A stretch of 64,000 nt of DNA from Linnemannia schmuckeri (taxonomy: Eukaryota > Mortierellomycota > Mortierellomycetes > Mortierellales > Mortierellaceae), in contig JANATG010000004.1 of the NCBI GenBank assembly GCA_029449235.1, positions 1,860,001 through 1,924,000 on the forward strand, given 5' to 3'. A program made the position numbers and the translations under genes. Within the stretch, counting starts at the first letter, position 1. Each line of letters begins with the position of its first letter. Shown here piece after piece: positions 58,702 to 64,000 of the stretch. The notes under the pieces were generated by a model that did no database searches, was not told where the DNA came from, and was given only the letters and a program-made list of their open reading frames with translations.

Positions 58702-59977
58702 CTAAGGAGACCGCGTACGTCCTGGATCAATGCCCCCAATCTCACGACGTCCTGACCGTTGACCTGAAAGGTTGGCACCGCCACTATACCCGTACTGATA
58801 AGTGTTGATGACCGTCTTTCCTGCATTCAGCACCTCCTCGGAGAATTCGACCTCCTATTTCGTAAAAAGTTACAAGAAAATCGTAAGGAACAGGAGTTAT
58901 GCGAACATCCTGTGGATACTTGGAACAAATACTGTATGAAAAGACCATCAAGTCAGCAGAAGAAAAACGAACATGTTTGTCAGACAGTTTGGGTCCCAGA
59001 ATCTACTCACGATTAAATGTGATGATAGAAATGATATAGATTGTTAATTCCAGACTTTGGTCCAATAGTCCGATACTTGTTCAAAAAAAATGGCCCTCCC
59101 CATGTCACATTGTAGCTTATTAGTGTTACCGGTATATCGCATCCAGCTTTAGCAGCATGCCGTGAGAGAGACCATATGGCATCGACAACTTGCCCAGGGT
59201 TTTTGTTCTCATACAGGTCGATCGTTTGAAAGAGGTCGTGCTTCGGACATCCGAGTCTTTCGCAGCCCTCCAGAAACCTGGCAATATTCTCCATCTAGAC
59301 AAAATAAACAGCAGGTGAAGAATTGGTCAGCCTTTTCTTGTACATTCTTCTGCATAAAACTCCTTGTAGCTGCCTGATCGATATTCGGAGAAAGTAAAAG
59401 CGTATCATCCTGCGGGCGTACCTGGACAAAAGGCATTTTGGAAGACTTTATCTTGACAAATCCTGGAATGAGCACGTTCATTAGCCTAGTGGTAAGTAGA
59501 AATAACGAGTCAGGTTGTCGTTTAATATTCACCAAAGTAAAAGTGCGCAACAGCCTTCTGAACGACACTTACTTGCAGAGAATGACTCCGTCCTTGAGTG
59601 ACTGCTGGAACCCTTCATATGGGAAGGGCTCACCAACAACAGTCTCAATCCATTGCCGTGCCTATCACGTCCAAAGGAGGGCAGCATGAACCATGTTACT
59701 CTCATTGCTTGAGCTTTGCTCATATAGTTGAACATATCTCCAATGCAAAGCGTCAAGAACCGTTGGTTACCTCTATTTCTCGACCAACATCGTACTTGGA
59801 GGCAAGCTTCGCGGCGATTTCTATAAGTCCAGTCAAAGAGGGAAAAAAAGCTACATGAGTCGTTGGCTTCTTCTTTGTGTCGGAGTTGTCTATTGTCTTT
59901 GAGTCAAAGCAGACTGTCGTAAAGGAAACAAAGTACTAGGTACCTCTGTCGATTCCGAACTTTCTTTGGTCACTCAT
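58702..59977 (-). CDS. SCP1: Calponin-homology actin-binding protein (transgelin / Scp1 type)
   Basis: Seven exons (59977-59944, 59820-59771, 59661-59573, 59485-59422, 59294-59130, 59002-58973, 58854-58702) give 194 residues, the usual transgelin length. It bundles and stabilises actin filaments. A single CH domain covers about residues 25-135 (ARQWIETVVGEPFPYEGFQQSLKDGVILCKLMN, MPFVQMENIARFLEGCERLGCPKHDLFQTIDLYENKNPGQVVDAIWSLSRHA). GPKLSDKH and a calponin-like repeat near the C-terminus follow (INTYQYGYSGGANLSGQRSGRREIGG). Exon 6 is only 30 nt; its donor (GTTCGT) is the weakest boundary. A 153-bp GA tract sits just upstream of the start. Confidence 0.94.
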
Positions 59978-60584
<607 letters not shown>

Positions 60585-63500
60585 TTACCTGGGAACGACG
60601 GAACGCGATTTCAAGAGAACCTCTCGCCACTCCTCGTTGGAGTCGGACAGGATGGTCAAGGCTCCTCCTGCTCCAACAGAGAGTTCTAAGGGCAAATTGA
60701 GGATGGCAAAGTCAGCATCAGCTCCAGGCAGTCGATGTACCCCATCATCCAGTGCGCCTTGCAAAAAAAAAAAAAAAAAAAAAAAAAACTTACCACCAAC
60801 AAGCTGTGTTTGTCCTTCCTTGTCCTCTTGTTGCTCCACAGAGAGCACAGCAGTGCGGATCACAACTGAAAGATCAGTTGCAGATCGCACTCTAGCCTTG
60901 GCCTCACTGTCGGTTGAACACTGAGATGGTGCCGACACCGCAGGAATACCAATGTATCCAAGACAGCCCGAATAGATACCGCGTCTGACATGGTGCTCGA
61001 GCGAATCCAACAATTGAACCGATCGAAGCTTGGGTGCTCCAGTCATGGATCCTGGTGGGAAGCATGCCCTCACGGCCTGAGTATTGTCGACGTGATCAAA
61101 AAGCTCACCACGGACCGTCGTCACAAGCTGGTGGACTGTTTCATAGGATTCAACATGCATCAAGTAAGGAACGCGGACGGACTTGGCTTTACAAACATGT
61201 GCCAAGTCATTACGAATCAAGTCCACGATCTATTGCACAGCCAAGTGGATAGCAGGTTAGTATCGAAAGAGTTGTGTGTAGAAAACATATTTTGTAAAGG
61301 CTCGAAAGAGTTGCTAACCATAAGATTTTCGGCGCGTTCTTTGATGTTCTTTGACAAGGAGTCAATGCGACTTTGGTCCTCACGCCGCCTGGCCTCCGCA
61401 CACCGATCCCTGATCGTGCCACATCTCGCTGGAGCGTCCTCCTCATCCTCATCCTGCGTGTGATCAGCACTGTCGCCATCCTGCTCCTCAACTCCACACC
61501 CCTCGTCCTCCTTGCAGAAGCAACCCTTAGCCACCGCAACAGTTCCCTTGATAGGCTTCATCTCCACCGTCCTAGATGTATCGTCGGCCATCTCCTCATC
61601 TCCTGGCCTCTTTCCAATCTTCAAAAACCGCTCTGGGGAAGACGAGAGAATGATCAGCTTACTGACCAACTCATTCGCAGCATCTGGTACCCAACCGTGT
61701 CGATGTCCTTGAGTCAAAACTGATTCGTCAGCCGCGGTGGGTAAACTCAGGAAAGCTGAGAATGGTGCAGGATTGAGTTTGCGAAGGATTCTGTAAAGGT
61801 CAAAGGCCGGGTCTCCATGAACATGCTGGTCCTTGTCATGCGACTGATGGTATAGTGGCACTTTAGCCCGGAATTGAGTCGTCAGGCACAGTTCGTAACT
61901 CTCGCCCTCGTGAATGTAGTCAAGACTGTCCTGAATCGCACGAAGATAGTCTTTTTCTGTAACATCCACTTTAAAGGGCGACAACAATCCTGCTGATGAC
62001 TGACGACGATGGCGTTGTTTGACCAGATAGGGCTCGCTCTTTCCTGCGTGGGAGAGCGTCCCGGTAATAGTCGAATTCCTTCGGTTGAAAGTGGTTGAGT
62101 TATCCAAGGCGATATGAACTATCGACCGGCTCACATCCTGAACCCAGTTGCGACAACCCTCCAAGCTATCAAACCCAACAGATCCGCCAACACCGTCCAG
62201 AATCCTGCCAGGTTGATTGTTCACGACGCCCAAGACATACACCCGCTTGTCGAAATGATCAAACACGACTGCCTGAGTGGCCAGCACGAAAGAGGCATCT
62301 GGTTGCTTGACACAATCACAGCTGCATAGAGTTTTGACGTTTGAGTGATCGGAGCATCGACATTCCTGCTCTATGGGAGTGTGATAACCTTCCAAACTCT
62401 CTCGCTTCATCTCGTATCCGAGGTAGCCAACCATTCCTGCAAAAAAGTCGAAAGGTACCGAATCAAAGTCGCACTGCTCGCCATTGGGACCTTCGACCGT
62501 AGTCTCGACGTTGTCCTTGCCAAGTTCGGCCATCACGTTGGACATCCAGTCCCAGAATGTTTCTGATGATCCGTCGTTCAGTTTGACACGCTTTGGTGAT
62601 TCTGATATCTGGTCCTGGTATCGACGTACAAAGACCTCCCTGTGAAGTGTTGAGTATTGGAGGACAGCCTGTGCTGATCCAGGGACGAAAAAATCCTGCC
62701 TGTGGACACTCCTTGTTTCAATGCCTCCCATAAACGAAAAGCGAGCCATTGGGTGCGGTTGACGGGCGCTGTCGAGCCACCATGAGGCCGCCTTGGATCG
62801 AGGTCCTGTCAAAAACAAGGATGAAAAGACCTTTTCCGGTTCGGGGAAGATGCTGGGATCCAATGCTCGAATGAAAAGACTGAAAGGATTCGGCTGCTTC
62901 TTTACGCTGTGGCGCGGCGATGGAACGGTGTGGATAGCGGTTGGTTCAGTCGGTACAACCGAGAGTCGATGGATATAATCTGGGATGGTGAGTGTGCTGT
63001 CAAGCCGATTCTGTTCGGCATAAAATTTCGTCGAGATGCAGAAGAAGTTGGTCATCATGCGTTTGCCGAACTGGGTGCAGATCGACTCTGGGTGAAACTG
63101 AACTCCGTGATGAGGGAGTGTCTTGTGTCGAAGTCCCATGAGCACCTTCGACCCGAGGGCTCTGTCGATGTTGGAAATGTGTACTGAGCCACTGGATATG
63201 TTATCTGCGGCGATCAGGGGGAAGCTATGACACCAAGCAGTGGCGACAAGACTGTCGGGCAGATCATTTTCCTGAACGACTAAAGAGTGGTAACGGACAG
63301 CTTCAAATTCCTGGGGGATTCCTTGAAAGATTCCAGTGTTGTCGTGTTTGATTTGGGCGATCTGTCCGTGCACTGGCTCTGGTCCGTAGGTGACAGCCGC
63401 GCCATGGGTTAATCCAAGGCCCTGATGTCCGAGACATACTCCAAAAACTGGGATATGAGAGGTTTGGAGGATCTGAGTACAGATTCCAAAGTCCTAGATA

Positions 63501-64000
63501 TCACGACATCATTCATGAATAAAGTGAATGTGAGCATGGGCAAATTGCATTGGACGCGATATATAATGACTCATCCCCAACGAGAATGAAGGGAATATCG
63601 CAATAGCGAGAGGGAAATGAAGTGAGAAGAACGATATGAAGGGACGATTGATAGCCCGGTAACAAAAAAGGAGAGAAGAAATAAGTAAAAAGGAGGTTAA
63701 CGGAACCTTGTTGGAATATGGTTGAAATGTAAAAAAGAGGGCGTTGCGACAGACAGGGTTCAATAACGTGAAAAGTGTCTGTGTGTTTGTTGCACTTGCA
63801 CAATCTGCGCACTGGATCATTGAATCAAGGGTCCGTTAGAAAATGCTGTCAACAATTTATAATACCTGAGTACGCTCGGGACGCCCTGGACCTGGGGAAA
63901 GGATGATCTGGTCAAAGTAAGGCAGGATTTCCTGTTCAAACACTGGCCTAAGTGAAGGTGTGAACGACGTCGAGTAAGAAAGTATAGATCGTTGACAGGG
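60585..64000 (-). CDS. ABZ1: Fused para-aminobenzoate (aminodeoxychorismate) synthase PabA-PabB, 5' end missing
   Basis: In-window exons are 63947-63866, 63493-61319, 61229-60794 and 60757-60585; the start lies beyond 64000. The enzyme makes 4-amino-4-deoxychorismate from chorismate and glutamine for folate synthesis. The glutaminase half shows LSPGPGRPERTQ, the nucleophile loop HIPVFGVCLGHQG and HGVQFHPES. The synthase half has SYELCLTTQF, MKPIKGT (the Lys that marks PabB rather than TrpE), ENLMIVDLIRNDL, FPPGSMTGAPK and GIYSGCLGYIG. The order (amidotransferase then chorismate-binding on one chain) is typical of fungal Abz1. Intron 60758-60793 is 36 nt and almost pure T; its retention would keep frame. 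The end at TAA 60587-60585 overlaps a GTAAGA that could be a donor, so a further short exon is possible. Confidence 0.95.
60758..60793 (-). other. 36-nt poly(T) intron
   Basis: On the minus strand it reads GTAAG, 26 T, GCAAG. Removing it joins LVGG to ALDDGVHRLPGADADF, the family sequence. It has no A between donor and acceptor blocks and so no ordinary branch point. Confidence 0.75.

Overview
The window is nuclear DNA of a filamentous fungus. Almost every gene is split by short GT-AG introns, mostly 38-150 nt. The products are standard fungal housekeeping proteins: ADP/ATP carrier, NAD kinase, Stt4-type PI4-kinase, TBP, Pol delta third subunit, calponin/transgelin and a fused PABA synthase. 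A Mortierella-like (Mortierellaceae) source is my best guess. It rests on gene style, frequent poly(A)/poly(T) tracts, and a decayed copy of a large XPG-like/Fanzor-like protein family that I remember as expanded in Mortierella genomes. No tRNA, rRNA, CRISPR array or viral gene was recognised by eye.

Layout. 1-1501: gene-free. 1502-2814 (+): ADP/ATP carrier. 3735-7537 (+): NAD kinase with long disordered ends. 7653-10741 (-): decayed FEN/XPG-like plus Fanzor/TnpB-like gene, convergent with the NAD kinase. 11436-13281 (+): class V (alanine-glyoxylate type) aminotransferase. 13394-15058 (-): mitochondrial alpha/beta-hydrolase-like protein, head-to-head with 15573-17020 (+), an AGTRAP-like four-helix membrane protein. 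17256-19374 (+): POLD3/Cdc27. 19513-26251 (-): PI4-kinase alpha (STT4). 27613-30187 (+): S41 peptidase. 30684-32523 (+): TBP. 33084-38243 (-): Zn2Cys6 transcription factor. 38244-43549: gene-poor, repeat-rich. 43550-43807 (-): terminal exon of an unresolved membrane protein. 45110-49283 (-): PlsB-type glycerol-3-phosphate/DHAP acyltransferase. 49284-53111: mostly non-coding, with one small ORF. 53112-57194 (+): large PPR protein. 57508-58446 (-): one-TM disordered protein. 58702-59977 (-): calponin/transgelin. 60585-64000 (-): PabA-PabB fusion, 5' end outside the window.

The exon models were built by joining reading frames at GT-AG (three times GC-AG) boundaries. The summed coding length is divisible by three for every complete model, and protein motifs run across the joins, so most boundaries are well supported. 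Neighbouring genes do not form a pathway or cluster. Several act in mitochondria (carrier, PPR protein, hydrolase-like protein), as expected by chance in a fungal genome. The most unusual object is the broken nuclease-Fanzor gene at 7.65-10.74 kb. It keeps recognisable FEN-like, RuvC and zinc-finger blocks and at least one intact intron, but carries several frameshifts, several in-frame stops and substitutions of a zinc-ligand cysteine and the RuvC-III aspartate.
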